Assembly: GCF_000223985.1 (NCBI RefSeq)
Contig: NZ_AFWV01000020.1
Coordinates: forward strand, 23,168-87,167
DNA: 64,000 bases
Direction: 5' to 3'
From: Thiocapsa marina 5811
GTDB lineage: Bacteria > Pseudomonadota > Gammaproteobacteria > Chromatiales > Chromatiaceae
Part shown: positions 1 through 8,586 of the stretch, piece after piece
How the letters are laid out: every line of letters starts with the position of its first letter
Numbering within the stretch: position 1 is the first letter of the stretch
Made by a program: the position numbers and the translations under genes
Notes under the pieces: generated by a model
The model's database searches: none
Told to the model about the DNA's origin: nothing
Seen by the model: the letters and a program-made list of their open reading frames with translations, nothing else

Positions 1-1
1 C

Positions 2-271
2 ACGCAAGCCGCTTCAGTCGGTTCGGCCGAGCGTGACAGGTCGCCATTCGACGTTCTCGATCTCGCCGGCAATGTCCAGGAATGGACCTCCACCGAAGGC
101 GAGAACAGCTCCAAGGAGTCGCGAACACTGGTCCTGAAAGGTGGAAGCTGGGCGGAGCCGGGGATCCTGAATGCCCTGATCCCTTACCGCGGCCCGATCG
201 CGAGCCCGACCTATCGCGGGTCGGAAGTGGGTTTCAGAGGTGCCGCGGATGCGTCGGCGCCTGATCTCTGA
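2..271 (+). CDS. FGE-sulfatase (SUMF1-like) protein, C-terminal part, cut by window edge
   Basis: The frame is open from the left edge to the TGA at 269-271. The peptide carries the closing motifs of the formylglycine-generating-enzyme/sulfatase-modifying-factor fold: DLAGNVQEW, then KGGSW, then SEVGFR. Only about 89 residues are visible, so the N-terminus and any fused domain are unknown. Family members either make formylglycine in sulfatases or, commonly in bacterial conflict loci, act as C-type-lectin-like binding modules. The nucleotide sequence around GGSW does not match the template repeat at 15414-15532, so it is not an obvious target of the DGR in this window. It runs convergently towards the TolQ-like gene on the other strand. 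Family call is firm; role unknown. Confidence 0.8.
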   Translation, partial: TQAASVGSAERDRSPFDVLDLAGNVQEWTSTEGENSSKESRTLVLKGGSWAEPGILNALIPYRGPIASPTYRGSEVGFRGAADASAPDL

Positions 272-427
272 GCGCATTGCCCGCACTCGGCCTGTCTCGC
301 CGCGACCTCTCCGCACCTTTGCGACGCCCCCCGCGTCCCGTGAACCGAGCGCGCGCTCGTTGCTGCTCGGCTCCGAACGAATCACCGGCGATATCGCGTT
401 GTCCGATTGCGCCGGCCCATCCCGCCG

Positions 428-3007
428 TCAAGGCATGCTCTCCATCACCCTTTTCCAGGCTTGCTTGATCTCCCCGCCCGCGGCGCGCACCTGATCCGTC
501 ACTGCCTTGATCGGATTCGCGGGCTCGCTCTGCCGTGGCGGCGATGTCTCCGGGGCTCTCGACGACGTCGGCGACGTCGGGGGCTCCAAGGCGGCCATGG
601 CCTCGCCCTGCCGTTTTGACTCCACAGGAGTACTGCTCGCCGTCCTCGGCTGTTCAGCTCGGGCCGGCGCGGGTTTGGGTCTCGGGCGACTCAGCTCCGA
701 CACTTGTTTCTTGAGACGCCCGAGGCTCGCGAGCTGGTTGTCGGAGCCGTAGTCGGCGAGCCGGTCGGCCTTCTGAAGGTTGTGGCGGGCGGCGTCGAGA
801 CTCCCCCGCCCGATGGACGTCTCTGCCCAGCCGAGATACCGCTGCAGCATCTCGCCGCGCAGCGCGAGCGCCTCCGCGTTCGCCGGATCGAGATCCAGCA
901 CGCGGCTGGTCCAGTGAAAGGCGCTCTGATCCGCAGGGGTCAGGAGGTATTGTTTCTCCAATGCCGAACGCGCCTCTTGAAGCCAAGCAGCGATCGGGGT
1001 CTCGAACGGATCGGGCTCGGTCGGCACAGCGGCCGGCACGGCATTGAGGGTCAGGGGTTCCGACGACGCGCCAGCGGCAGGATGGTCCTGCGGCTGCGCG
1101 AGCTCGGGAGCGACCTGAGTCGTGCCGCCGGGGGCAGCTCCCCGGCTGCCCGGGGGCGGCGACTCGCTCCCGGGCGCGATCGGTGATGGAGCGGGCGCGC
1201 GGATCAGAGTCGATTCTGAAAGCGCTTGCACCTGTTGCGGGTCTGTCGAGGCAGGGTCGTTGGACTCCGTCCTCTCGATCGGGGGCACCACCGACGCGGC
1301 CTGCGTCACTCCCGAGCCCGTTGATCCCGGATCAGCCGGACGGGGCGACCCCGCAACGAGGCCGGCCAAGACAGCCGATCCAACAGTCTCGTTCGGCCGC
1401 GCCTCGGCTTCGGAGATGCTGGTCGTCGCGGGCTCGCTCGCTCCCTGCTCGGCGGCCTCGTTCGTCGACGTCGCAGCGCCCATGCCGATTTCCGGACTGG
1501 ACCACACCGTTGCGGGCACCGAGGGCATCGTCGGGGGCGGTATCGTTCCCGAACCACCGATCTGATCGAGCGAACCCGCCAATTCAGTGATCCTGGACGA
1601 CAAGGCTTGGTCACCATCATGGACGACGCGCGTCATGTCCTCGATCCGCTGCAGCCCGATGACCATGCTTCCCGCGCCCGTCGCCAGGAGCAGCAGGCCC
1701 ACGCCCGCTCCGATCCCTGCCCAGCGTGGCCAGGCGACAGGCCCGGTCCCGAGGCGATTCGCATCGCGCCGAACAGTGTCGAGACTCGTCCTGAGCTCGT
1801 GCCCGATCCGATCCAGAAGATCGACGATCCGTGCATCGACGTGCGCTCGGGTGTCGTCGGCGAGACCGCGGTCCGCCTGCATCCGGGTGTTCAGGTCCTC
1901 GCGAAGACCCGCGAGAATGTCGCGGAGCTGCTCCAATTGACGTGTCATGCCCGCAACACCCTGCTCCACACGACCGCCGATGGTCTCTCCTTGTAGCCTG
2001 ATGCGCTCGATCTCGGCGGCCTTCGCTTCCACCGAGCCGCGCAGCATCTCCATGCTCGCGGTGACTCGGCCGGACAACGGGGAGATCGCACGCCCCAGCC
2101 CATCGATCTGGGATACCAGCCCCCCTCCGAAGTCCGTAAGGGTCCGGTCGAGCCCGGCGACGGTCTCCTGCAGTCGACCCTTGAGCTCTGCGATGTCCAT
2201 GTCGACCGCCCCCGCGGCCGGCCCGCCTCCCCAGGTCGTGATGACGCCCAAGCCAAGCTCCTCGAGGCCGGAGAAAAAGCTCTCCTCACTGCGTTGCACA
2301 AACGACATCACCAGCATGGCCACGAGACTCGCCGTCAAGCCGAGCAGCGTGGTGTCGAACGCGAACGACAGGCCCCCGGCGACCTCGGCCAAGGCACCCT
2401 TGACCTTCTGAATGTCCTCGACGCCCATATCCGCCGTGAGGAAACTTGAGAACTCGGCCACCGCGAGCCCGATGCCGATCACGGTCCCGATGAAACCCAC
2501 GATCGGCATGGCCCAAATGTAGACCTTCGCCAGCGTATAGCTTCCGGCCGCTTGGTCGGCATCGATCTCGAGTTGATGGCGATAATGCTCATGCGCGCGC
2601 TCTCGACTTCCCGGGAGATTCAGTTGCCGGGCGAGATCGGCGATCCGCACGAATGCAAAACGCGCGCGAGAGGCATCCTTGTCGACCGCATTCAGGACGC
2701 AATGGATCTCTTGATCCCGGCAGCCCTCCGTGATCTTGCGTAGCTCGCCCAACTGCCGCTGCCTCATCCAATCCAGCAATGCCTTGACACCCACATCCAG
2801 CATGGTCCACATCCACAAGAGGATGATCGTGAAAGGCACCGCATTCTCGATCATCGAGTCCGACGGACTGATGAGGCGTCGCAAAAAGCTGCCGGAGTCG
2901 AATGTCATGGAAACATAGTAAGCGACGACGAAAGCGCCGATGACACTCAGAATCCCGAGCAGTACTTGCGGAGCTCCGCGCTCGCCTAGGTGCTTTGCAT
3001 TCTTCAT
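428..3007 (-). CDS. TolQ/MotA/ExbB-like proton channel protein with long Pro/Ser-rich tail
   Basis: 859 residues. Membrane segments are seen near residues 15-36, 56-76, 157-187 and 208-237; the last two, with GFIGTVIGIGLAVAEF and the following AFDTTLLGLTASLVAML, are the conserved TolQ/ExbB/MotA pore core. A helical/coiled stretch follows, then a further membrane segment near 430-455, a low-complexity Pro/Ser/Thr/Glu linker and a C-terminal helical, TPR-like part (AWLQEARSALEKQYL, LDLDPANAEALALRG). Known relatives are inner-membrane stators that use proton flow to move a partner; ZorA of Zorya defence is a distant analogue. The start has a strong GGAGG five bases upstream. It is the last gene of a minus-strand run with two ExbD-like genes, which should be its partners. 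The cytoplasmic/periplasmic tail is unusual for ExbB and suggests a specialised role. Confidence 0.8.
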   Translation of the reverse strand: MKNAKHLGERGAPQVLLGILSVIGAFVVAYYVSMTFDSGSFLRRLISPSDSMIENAVPFTIILLWMWTMLDVGVKALLDWMRQRQLGELRKITEGCRDQEIHCVLNAVDKDASRARFAFVRIADLARQLNLPGSRERAHEHYRHQLEIDADQAAGSYTLAKVYIWAMPIVGFIGTVIGIGLAVAEFSSFLTADMGVEDIQKVKGALAEVAGGLSFAFDTTLLGLTASLVAMLVMSFVQRSEESFFSGLEELGLGVITTWGGGPAAGAVDMDIAELKGRLQETVAGLDRTLTDFGGGLVSQIDGLGRAISPLSGRVTASMEMLRGSVEAKAAEIERIRLQGETIGGRVEQGVAGMTRQLEQLRDILAGLREDLNTRMQADRGLADDTRAHVDARIVDLLDRIGHELRTSLDTVRRDANRLGTGPVAWPRWAGIGAGVGLLLLATGAGSMVIGLQRIEDMTRVVHDGDQALSSRITELAGSLDQIGGSGTIPPPTMPSVPATVWSSPEIGMGAATSTNEAAEQGASEPATTSISEAEARPNETVGSAVLAGLVAGSPRPADPGSTGSGVTQAASVVPPIERTESNDPASTDPQQVQALSESTLIRAPAPSPIAPGSESPPPGSRGAAPGGTTQVAPELAQPQDHPAAGASSEPLTLNAVPAAVPTEPDPFETPIAAWLQEARSALEKQYLLTPADQSAFHWTSRVLDLDPANAEALALRGEMLQRYLGWAETSIGRGSLDAARHNLQKADRLADYGSDNQLASLGRLKKQVSELSRPRPKPAPARAEQPRTASSTPVESKRQGEAMAALEPPTSPTSSRAPETSPPRQSEPANPIKAVTDQVRAAGGEIKQAWKRVMESMP

Positions 3008-3070
3008 CGAAAGTCCTCCGGCATGAAAAAACTCCGTGATATCACGATACCCTTCAGCACGACGACCGAC

Positions 3071-3754
3071 TCACTGAATCCCCGCCTTCAGCGGCCCGCT
3101 CTCCCCGCCGCCCAGACCAACACGTGCTGGAAAAGTGAAATCCAGTGCGTCCCAGCCCGTGAGAAATCCCGCGTCCAATGCAACCTGCCGGGCCGCTCGG
3201 AAGAGCTCGATGCTCTCCGGCGCAACCAAGAATCGGACCCAGGTCTCTTTGGAATCCATATGACGCAGTCTCTCGAGAAACCGTAAGGTTTCGATCTCAG
3301 TAGGATTTTGATCGACACCCCTATTGCTTGACTTCTCGTTCACGATTAACACCCAGGATCGCGTACTTGCGGGAAAGTTGAATGTTGTCGAGACCTCCAT
3401 CGAATAGTTGAACCATTCGTCGCTGATCCTCTTCTTATTGAAGGCGTCCGCCAACTCCGGCATCGTCTCATACGTTACGTCCGATTCGCTCAGCAGCTTG
3501 ACGAATTCGGCGACCGGCGCATCGATATCCATGGTGCGGAGACCCTCCTCCGAAACCAGGACCTGTCGGAAGCGCATCCCTTCATCGGGCTCTTTCCAGA
3601 TCGGGCGAAACAATTGAAACTGGATGTCCGAGCTTTCGATCGCACTGAACATCGCTACAACGACCATGATTCCGACGGTGCATGTCAGAATGTCCATCAG
3701 AGAATCGAGTTGAAGCAGTTGACTTCGCTTCGACCGGCGTATTGATCTAGTCAT
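3071..3754 (-). CDS. ExbD/TolR-like membrane protein (second of two)
   Basis: 227 residues with a short basic N-terminus, one membrane segment (about residues 17-42, containing SLMDILTCTVGIMVVVAMFS) and a large outside domain. Position, topology and the Asp in the first turn of the membrane helix fit the ExbD/TolR/MotB group that pairs with TolQ-like channels; no OmpA-type peptidoglycan-binding domain is seen. The start overlaps the end of the upstream ExbD-like gene by 8 bases and the TolQ-like gene begins 63 bases downstream, so the three are almost certainly co-transcribed and form one complex. Similarity to ExbD is by architecture rather than by a long sequence match, hence moderate confidence. 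Confidence 0.6.
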   Translation of the reverse strand: MTRSIRRSKRSQLLQLDSLMDILTCTVGIMVVVAMFSAIESSDIQFQLFRPIWKEPDEGMRFRQVLVSEEGLRTMDIDAPVAEFVKLLSESDVTYETMPELADAFNKKRISDEWFNYSMEVSTTFNFPASTRSWVLIVNEKSSNRGVDQNPTEIETLRFLERLRHMDSKETWVRFLVAPESIELFRAARQVALDAGFLTGWDALDFTFPARVGLGGGESGPLKAGIQ

Positions 3755-4274
3755 TGTGCTCTCTCACCTGAATCGTCTTCCACTCTTTCAGAAGCGGCTC
3801 GTAACCGAGATCAAGGTTCAAGTGGGAGCTGAAATACGCTTGCAGATTGGAAAAGCTCTCGAAACCTTCGGGGCGAACCAAGATGACGAAGTAGCGGGAT
3901 TCCGAGTCTTTGACGATCTCCTTGATCTCGCGCTCCAACTCGGAGTCCTGGATCGATCTGTCCAAATAGCGATAGGTTTCCTCCCAATTCCGAATACTCG
4001 AAAGGCTGCGATGGATACGGACTTCGGACTTGGAAGGGTGCAGTACCAAGCGCGCCCCATCCCACTCGAGATATGTGGGAATCTTCTTGTTCACGTTGCA
4101 CGAGATGTCACCTGTCCCGCAAACCATTGCATCGATAACGACGTTTCCACTCGATAGCGACAGTGTTGCCAATGCACTCATGATGAACACCAAGACGCCT
4201 AACGTAGCGATCAAGATGTTGAACATCGGAAACAACGAGATTCCAAGGTCGTCCCTATCTCCCAGACGGGCCAT
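3747..4274 (-). CDS. ExbD/TolR-like membrane protein (first of two)
   Basis: About 175 residues. A short N-terminus ending in DDLGISLFPMFNILIATLG leads into a single membrane helix; the 'SLFPMFNILIATLGVLV' arrangement recalls the 'DxxPLVDVLLVLLI' signature of ExbD/TolR, although the aspartate is replaced by asparagine. The outside part has a few cysteines and ends in a mixed alpha/beta stretch (YFVILVRPEGFESF). An ATG at 4274 is chosen because GGGGG lies five bases upstream; an in-frame ATG at 4286 is possible. It sits 88 bases after the RelA/SpoT-SLOG-RyR gene and overlaps the second ExbD-like gene by 8 bases. Two different ExbD-like subunits for one channel is less common than one. Confidence 0.6.
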   Translation of the reverse strand: MARLGDRDDLGISLFPMFNILIATLGVLVFIMSALATLSLSSGNVVIDAMVCGTGDISCNVNKKIPTYLEWDGARLVLHPSKSEVRIHRSLSSIRNWEETYRYLDRSIQDSELEREIKEIVKDSESRYFVILVRPEGFESFSNLQAYFSSHLNLDLGYEPLLKEWKTIQVREHND

Positions 4275-4362
4275 CGTCACCCCCATGAGTCAATTGATCC
4301 AATCGCTTCGGCACGGTCTGGTCGGCGGGCTTTCTGCAACGATGCCGAACGGCCGGGCCGCT

Positions 4363-7300
4363 CTACTGCCGCAACCACTCGAACCCTGCGGTCCCGTCGA
4401 CAGCAAACACGGCAAAACCCAGCTCCTTTAGCACCGACGGGACCCGCCTGGCGTAGTCGCGGTCCTTGTCGCGCGACTCTTCGTCGAGGTCTTCCCAGCG
4501 GATGAGATCGGGGTGGCGCTTGTTGGGCTCGTCCTTCACCTCGGCGAGGCGCCAGCCGTCGAGGAGCTTCTGCACGCACCAGCGCCCGTGCTCCATCTCG
4601 GCCATGATCTCGATTTGCTCGGAGGTCAGGGTCTCGACCGTGGCCACGCCGTCGGGGACCTGGTCGGAGGGGACGAGACGCAGCCCCACGGCGCGCAGTT
4701 GCTCGATGCTGAAGTCGACGCGATCGAGGATCAGGGCCTTCAGGTCCTCGCGGAGCCGGTCCCAGGGTTGATTCCGATCCTCGTCGGCACCGGCCTTGAT
4801 TCGCCTGGACTCGGCGTTGCGCGCGTGCTCGATGCGGGCGGCCGCCTCGCGCTGGTCCGGGGTGAGGACGGCCGCCGAGGAGGGTCGATTGACGAAGAGC
4901 CGGACGGTCTGCGGATCGTAGGGGAGCGCGATCAGATTCGGGTGCCCGCTCCAGTCCGGGTCCTCGAGGATCTCCTCGGCGGCGCGTCCACTGCCTCGGA
5001 GGACGCCCACCTTCGCGCCCATCATCAGGGCGAGCCGATACTCGAGTCCGGCGACGGTCCCGCCGCCGATGCCGATCACGCGCACCTCGGCCGGGCGGAC
5101 GCCTTGGCTCAGGAGATCCGCCCAGACCTGCACGGGACCCGGGGGCGAGAAGCCGTTGCCCGGGTGATAGTAGAGACGATAGGCAGGATGACGGTCGTGT
5201 TCGGCCGGCATGCTCTCGGGCAGGATCGCCAGCTTCAGGATGGCGCCCGGACGAGTCTCGGGAAGGTTCCCGACCATTTCGGCAATGCCGTTGCGTGTGC
5301 CGCCGCCGAAGAGTGTTCCGGAGAAGCCTCGAAAGGCATCTTCGAGCAAGGGCCGATACTCTTGCATCCGCGTCTCGTCCTCCCGCGAGCAGCCGCCGAC
5401 GACAATGACGACCTGATCGCGGGCCGGCTCGCTCGAATCGGACTCGCCATGGACCCCGGTCTGGGGCTTGGGCTGCCCCCTCGCCGGCCCGCGGAGGACC
5501 GGGCAGTCCGGATGACCCACCTCGGATTCGAGCGCGTGCTGCGCCGCCGCGGCGGCCTCGCGTCGGACCTGGACCTCGGCGGTCGCCCGCTCGAGCGCGG
5601 CTCGCGCGGCATCGAACTTGGACTGCTCGGCTTCGAGGCCGACCTCGCGAGTCTCGGCCTTCTTCAGGGCGTTCTGCAGTGCCTCTTCGGCGGCATCGAG
5701 GTCCTTTCGCCGGTCGATGACCGCCTGCTCGGCCGCCCGCCATTGCGCCTCGAGCTTGACGACACGGGCGACGACGAGAAACCGCTCGAGTGCAGTCCAG
5801 GCGCCGTCCGGACCCTCGTCGAGTGCCTCGCGCAGTCGCCGGGCCTGGTCCAGGGCGGTCTCGATCGGGGTCTCCGTGTGACTGAGCTCGACCGCGCGTG
5901 CATAGGCGGCGAGCGCCTCGAAAGGCCGACTCAGGAACAGCAGAAAACAGCCGATATCGTAATGAGCCCAGGGGAGATAGATCCCCAAGGCGGCACGCTC
6001 CCGGCAGCGTTGGACGGCCTTGGCCAGGGTCGGGCGCATCGGGGCGACGAAGCCGAGATCGTGGTCGTGCTCGGCGGTGAGCTGGAGAAAGCCACGGACC
6101 GCCCGCGGCTCGTCCGGGTTGATCTCGAACGCCTTGCCGTAGCCGAGGCGCGCCGGCGTCCTCCGCCCTTCTTCATCCCGGGTCTCGGCCAGCGCAATGA
6201 CGGCGTCGGCACTGGTCAGGTCCAGGCCGGTGGCCCGCAGCAGATCGCGGCGTGCGACGGCGCGCTCCCCCAGACGCCAGTTGGCGATCCCGTAGTCGAG
6301 CAGCAGGTTCATGGCGCGCGGATCGCGCAGATCATCCAGGACGGCGCGGGCGCGGCGCTGATCGCCCGGGGTCTTGGCTGATTCGTACGCGGCGATCGCG
6401 GCGTCCAACGCGGCCGAGCGGGTGGGCCAATGCCCGTCCGGCTTCGGCCAGGGGAGGGCCTCCCAGGCGGCGACGAAGGGCTCCAGGATCTCGACCACAT
6501 CCGCCCAACGCTCCAGCGAGACGGCGAGACGCGCCGCTTTCAGCGCCAGACCGAGATTGCCGGGATCGAACGCGAGCACCTGACGGTCCTTCGCGAGCTC
6601 GTCACCCATGCGATCCGGCGGGAGATAGGTGCCGAAATACTCCCGATAGCCATCCACGGCGGCGATGGCGCGGGCGAAGCTCTCGTCGGCATCCTCCAGC
6701 ACGGCCGCGATGCGAAGCAAGTCGCGCTTGAGGTTGGCCGGGAGATTGAAGGCACTCTTGTAGACCCGGTCGTGATAGAGGCTCGCCCAGGCATGCTGGA
6801 GCAGCGAGCGCACCTGGATCTCCATCCGGTACTTCGGTCCAGGCGCATAGGATTTGCCGTCGCATTCCTCGTGGGAACGACGCTCGTGCAGACGTGCGAC
6901 GATGCGCGCGACCTCCGGGTCCTGCGCCTGCTCCGCCATAACGGCGGCGATGTCCTCGGTCAGCTCACCCGGCTTCAACGCGACGATGAAGTGCACGGAC
7001 CGATAGCCGAACTCCCCGACACCGAGCCGCGCGGCCGTATCCTCGCTGTTGGCCTCGTCGATCAGGAAGTGCTTGCGGATGAAGGCACAGATCGGGGCGA
7101 TAGCGTCGGTGGACTCGGTGATCACCCGCGCCCCGCAGAGATCCGTCATGCTGTTGACCGGATCGCGGTAGCTGGCCTGCTTGCGGATGGTCTTCTCGGC
7201 AAAGCTGGCCAACTCCTTCACCCGGGCTTGCACGATAGCGCTGATCCCGAGCTCGCCCGCGGCACGCTTGAGGACACGCTCGACGATCGCGGCAAAGAGC

Positions 7301-7377
7301 CGGTAGTCCGGCCGCACGGCCTTGAAGGCCGCGACATCCGCCTGGTACTTCGCGATGAGGGACGCCGATTCAGGCAT
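4363..7377 (-). CDS. RelA/SpoT-type synthetase fused to TPR, coiled coil, SLOG-like and RyR domains
   Basis: 1004 residues. Residues about 20-240 are a RelA/SpoT synthetase domain: TIRKQASYRDP, D79 in MTDLCGARVI, the G-loop-like GEFGYRSVHF, E186 in EIQVRS and H195 in LLQHAWA, all expected of (p)ppGpp-type pyrophosphotransferases. TPR-like repeats follow, then a coiled coil near 545-620, then a Rossmann-like segment (VVIVVGGCSRED, GTLFGGGTRNGIAEM, VRVIGIGGGTVAGLEY) that fits the SLOG/LSDAT nucleotide-binding superfamily, and finally a RyR domain of about 85 residues (MAEMEHGRWCVQKLLDGW, RHPDLIRW). SLOG and RyR are linked to nucleotide-ligand sensing in conflict systems. The start at 7377 has GGAG seven bases upstream. 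No hydrolase (HD) domain is present; the NUDIX gene just upstream could do that job. The fusion of a nucleotide-making and putative nucleotide-sensing domain is the notable point. Confidence 0.8.
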   Translation of the reverse strand: MPESASLIAKYQADVAAFKAVRPDYRLFAAIVERVLKRAAGELGISAIVQARVKELASFAEKTIRKQASYRDPVNSMTDLCGARVITESTDAIAPICAFIRKHFLIDEANSEDTAARLGVGEFGYRSVHFIVALKPGELTEDIAAVMAEQAQDPEVARIVARLHERRSHEECDGKSYAPGPKYRMEIQVRSLLQHAWASLYHDRVYKSAFNLPANLKRDLLRIAAVLEDADESFARAIAAVDGYREYFGTYLPPDRMGDELAKDRQVLAFDPGNLGLALKAARLAVSLERWADVVEILEPFVAAWEALPWPKPDGHWPTRSAALDAAIAAYESAKTPGDQRRARAVLDDLRDPRAMNLLLDYGIANWRLGERAVARRDLLRATGLDLTSADAVIALAETRDEEGRRTPARLGYGKAFEINPDEPRAVRGFLQLTAEHDHDLGFVAPMRPTLAKAVQRCRERAALGIYLPWAHYDIGCFLLFLSRPFEALAAYARAVELSHTETPIETALDQARRLREALDEGPDGAWTALERFLVVARVVKLEAQWRAAEQAVIDRRKDLDAAEEALQNALKKAETREVGLEAEQSKFDAARAALERATAEVQVRREAAAAAQHALESEVGHPDCPVLRGPARGQPKPQTGVHGESDSSEPARDQVVIVVGGCSREDETRMQEYRPLLEDAFRGFSGTLFGGGTRNGIAEMVGNLPETRPGAILKLAILPESMPAEHDRHPAYRLYYHPGNGFSPPGPVQVWADLLSQGVRPAEVRVIGIGGGTVAGLEYRLALMMGAKVGVLRGSGRAAEEILEDPDWSGHPNLIALPYDPQTVRLFVNRPSSAAVLTPDQREAAARIEHARNAESRRIKAGADEDRNQPWDRLREDLKALILDRVDFSIEQLRAVGLRLVPSDQVPDGVATVETLTSEQIEIMAEMEHGRWCVQKLLDGWRLAEVKDEPNKRHPDLIRWEDLDEESRDKDRDYARRVPSVLKELGFAVFAVDGTAGFEWLRQ

Positions 7378-7424
7378 GGTGTGACTCCGAGGGAATAGGC
7401 CGCTTGAGGTCGCTTTCGGAAGGG

Positions 7425-7925
7425 TCATGTCCAACCCGATGGCCTGTCGCCGGCGTCCGGATGAGCGCACGGCGCAGGTCCCCGCTCGGCATCGACCGAT
7501 GCCCAGTAACGTCCGAGCGCCGCATCGTTGCCGAACACCAGGGCCGGGGCGTCCGGCTGATCTCGCGCGATCCAGGCCGACGCGCTCGATTCATGGTTGA
7601 TCTTCATCTCGCCCGCGGTGCGGCACACGAAGTATAGATTGATACAGTGCATCTCCCCCGATTCCGAGGGCGGACTGTCCTGGTAGAACAAGAACTCGGC
7701 CGCCAGACAGTCGAGTCCGGTCTCTTCCCTCAGCTCGTCGCGCACGGCCTGCTCGACCGTGACCCCATAGTCCACCTTCCCGCCCGGCAGGCACCACTCA
7801 CCATGCGCATGACCGGTGCCGTCGCGCCGAAGGATCAAGACGCGCTCCCGGTCGTCGGTCACGATCATGCGCACGATCGGGACCGGGAAAGCGGTCTTGG
7901 CGGCATATTTTGAGACGGGTTCCAT
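7425..7925 (-). CDS. NUDIX hydrolase
   Basis: 166 residues. The NUDIX box is clear: GGKVDYGVTVEQAV followed by RDELREETGL, with the metal-binding REEx core (ELREE) intact; the first Glu of the classical box is Val and the Arg before DEL is shifted, as happens in divergent members. The N-terminal strand FPVPIVRMIVTDDRERVLIL and GEWCLPGGK are typical. NUDIX enzymes cleave nucleoside diphosphates linked to another moiety, including alarmones. It lies 47 bases upstream of the RelA/SpoT-SLOG-RyR gene on the same strand, so it may tune the same nucleotide signal; this is inference from context. ATG at 7925 is preferred over the GTG at 7934 because AGGTGG is well placed before it. Confidence 0.85.
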   Translation of the reverse strand: MEPVSKYAAKTAFPVPIVRMIVTDDRERVLILRRDGTGHAHGEWCLPGGKVDYGVTVEQAVRDELREETGLDCLAAEFLFYQDSPPSESGEMHCINLYFVCRTAGEMKINHESSASAWIARDQPDAPALVFGNDAALGRYWASVDAERGPAPCAHPDAGDRPSGWT

Positions 7926-8039
7926 GATGGCCACCTGATGCTTGGAATTCGCACGGGATAGGGCTTCCGCGAGGCGGTGGAGGACCAGAGGATGGCGCGC
8001 GGCTTCGCCACGGCGAGCCCTGCTCCGGTCCGCACTTAC

Positions 8040-8498
8040 TCAAGGACTCTCGAACAGCATCCAGTTGCTCTGACCGGTGTGCCCCGTGCCGGAGTCACAC
8101 GCATCGAGACGCATGACATACCAGCCGGACTCAAGGTCCCATTGCTCGGCAATATCGCGAATCGGCCTGGGATAATTGGCGGCGGAGTCGACGACCAAAA
8201 ACCCAATCTTAGCGATCTGGATCCGACCATCCTGCGCCTCAGGCCCTTTAGCCCGCGCCACTGACGCGGGGATCAATCGATCCTGAGATGGCTCGATATC
8301 CAACTGAAGACTATCCGGCGATAGGTGCAATCGACACACCCCCGGGGTGCTCGGATCGATGCCTACCCACTCGGTTTCGGGTTCCTCGGAGGTGGCCCGA
8401 GAATCCGATTCCCTCTCCGAACCAGCGATAGCCCCCGCAAAATTCCACTGTACAAGCAGCAACGCAATCGCGCCCGCCAACCACGTCGATACTCTCAT
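8040..8498 (-). CDS. Exported protein of unknown function
   Basis: 152 residues. An N-terminal signal peptide (MRVSTWLAGAIALLLV, cleavage probably after FAGAIAG) is followed by an acidic, Ser/Glu-rich linker and a compact domain with two cysteines (VCRLHLSP, RLDACDSGTG) and a Trp-rich end. The ATG at 8498 is preferred to the upstream one at 8552 because GGAGGG lies six bases before it and the signal peptide then begins at residue 1. I do not recognise the family. It stands between the NUDIX operon and two lipoprotein genes on the same strand, with gaps of about 90-115 bases. Confidence 0.6.
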   Translation of the reverse strand: MRVSTWLAGAIALLLVQWNFAGAIAGSERESDSRATSEEPETEWVGIDPSTPGVCRLHLSPDSLQLDIEPSQDRLIPASVARAKGPEAQDGRIQIAKIGFLVVDSAANYPRPIRDIAEQWDLESGWYVMRLDACDSGTGHTGQSNWMLFESP

Positions 8499-8586
8499 CT
8501 CGATCCCTCCGCGCTTAAGCCATGCTCTCAGTTCCGCCTCCCTGGCCTCCATGCAACGGTCCTCCGATGGAGCCGCCGATGCTGAA

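Noticed and set aside
428..4286. Zorya defence system (ZorAB)
   Set aside because: A MotA/TolQ-like protein is present, but there is no MotB/OmpA-type ZorB and no ZorC/ZorD/ZorE; two ExbD-like proteins and the RelA/SpoT-SLOG-RyR gene point to a different system.
7378..7470. Longer start for the RelA/SpoT-SLOG-RyR gene at 7470
   Set aside because: It would overlap the NUDIX gene and lacks a ribosome binding site; the ATG at 7377 has GGAG at the right distance.
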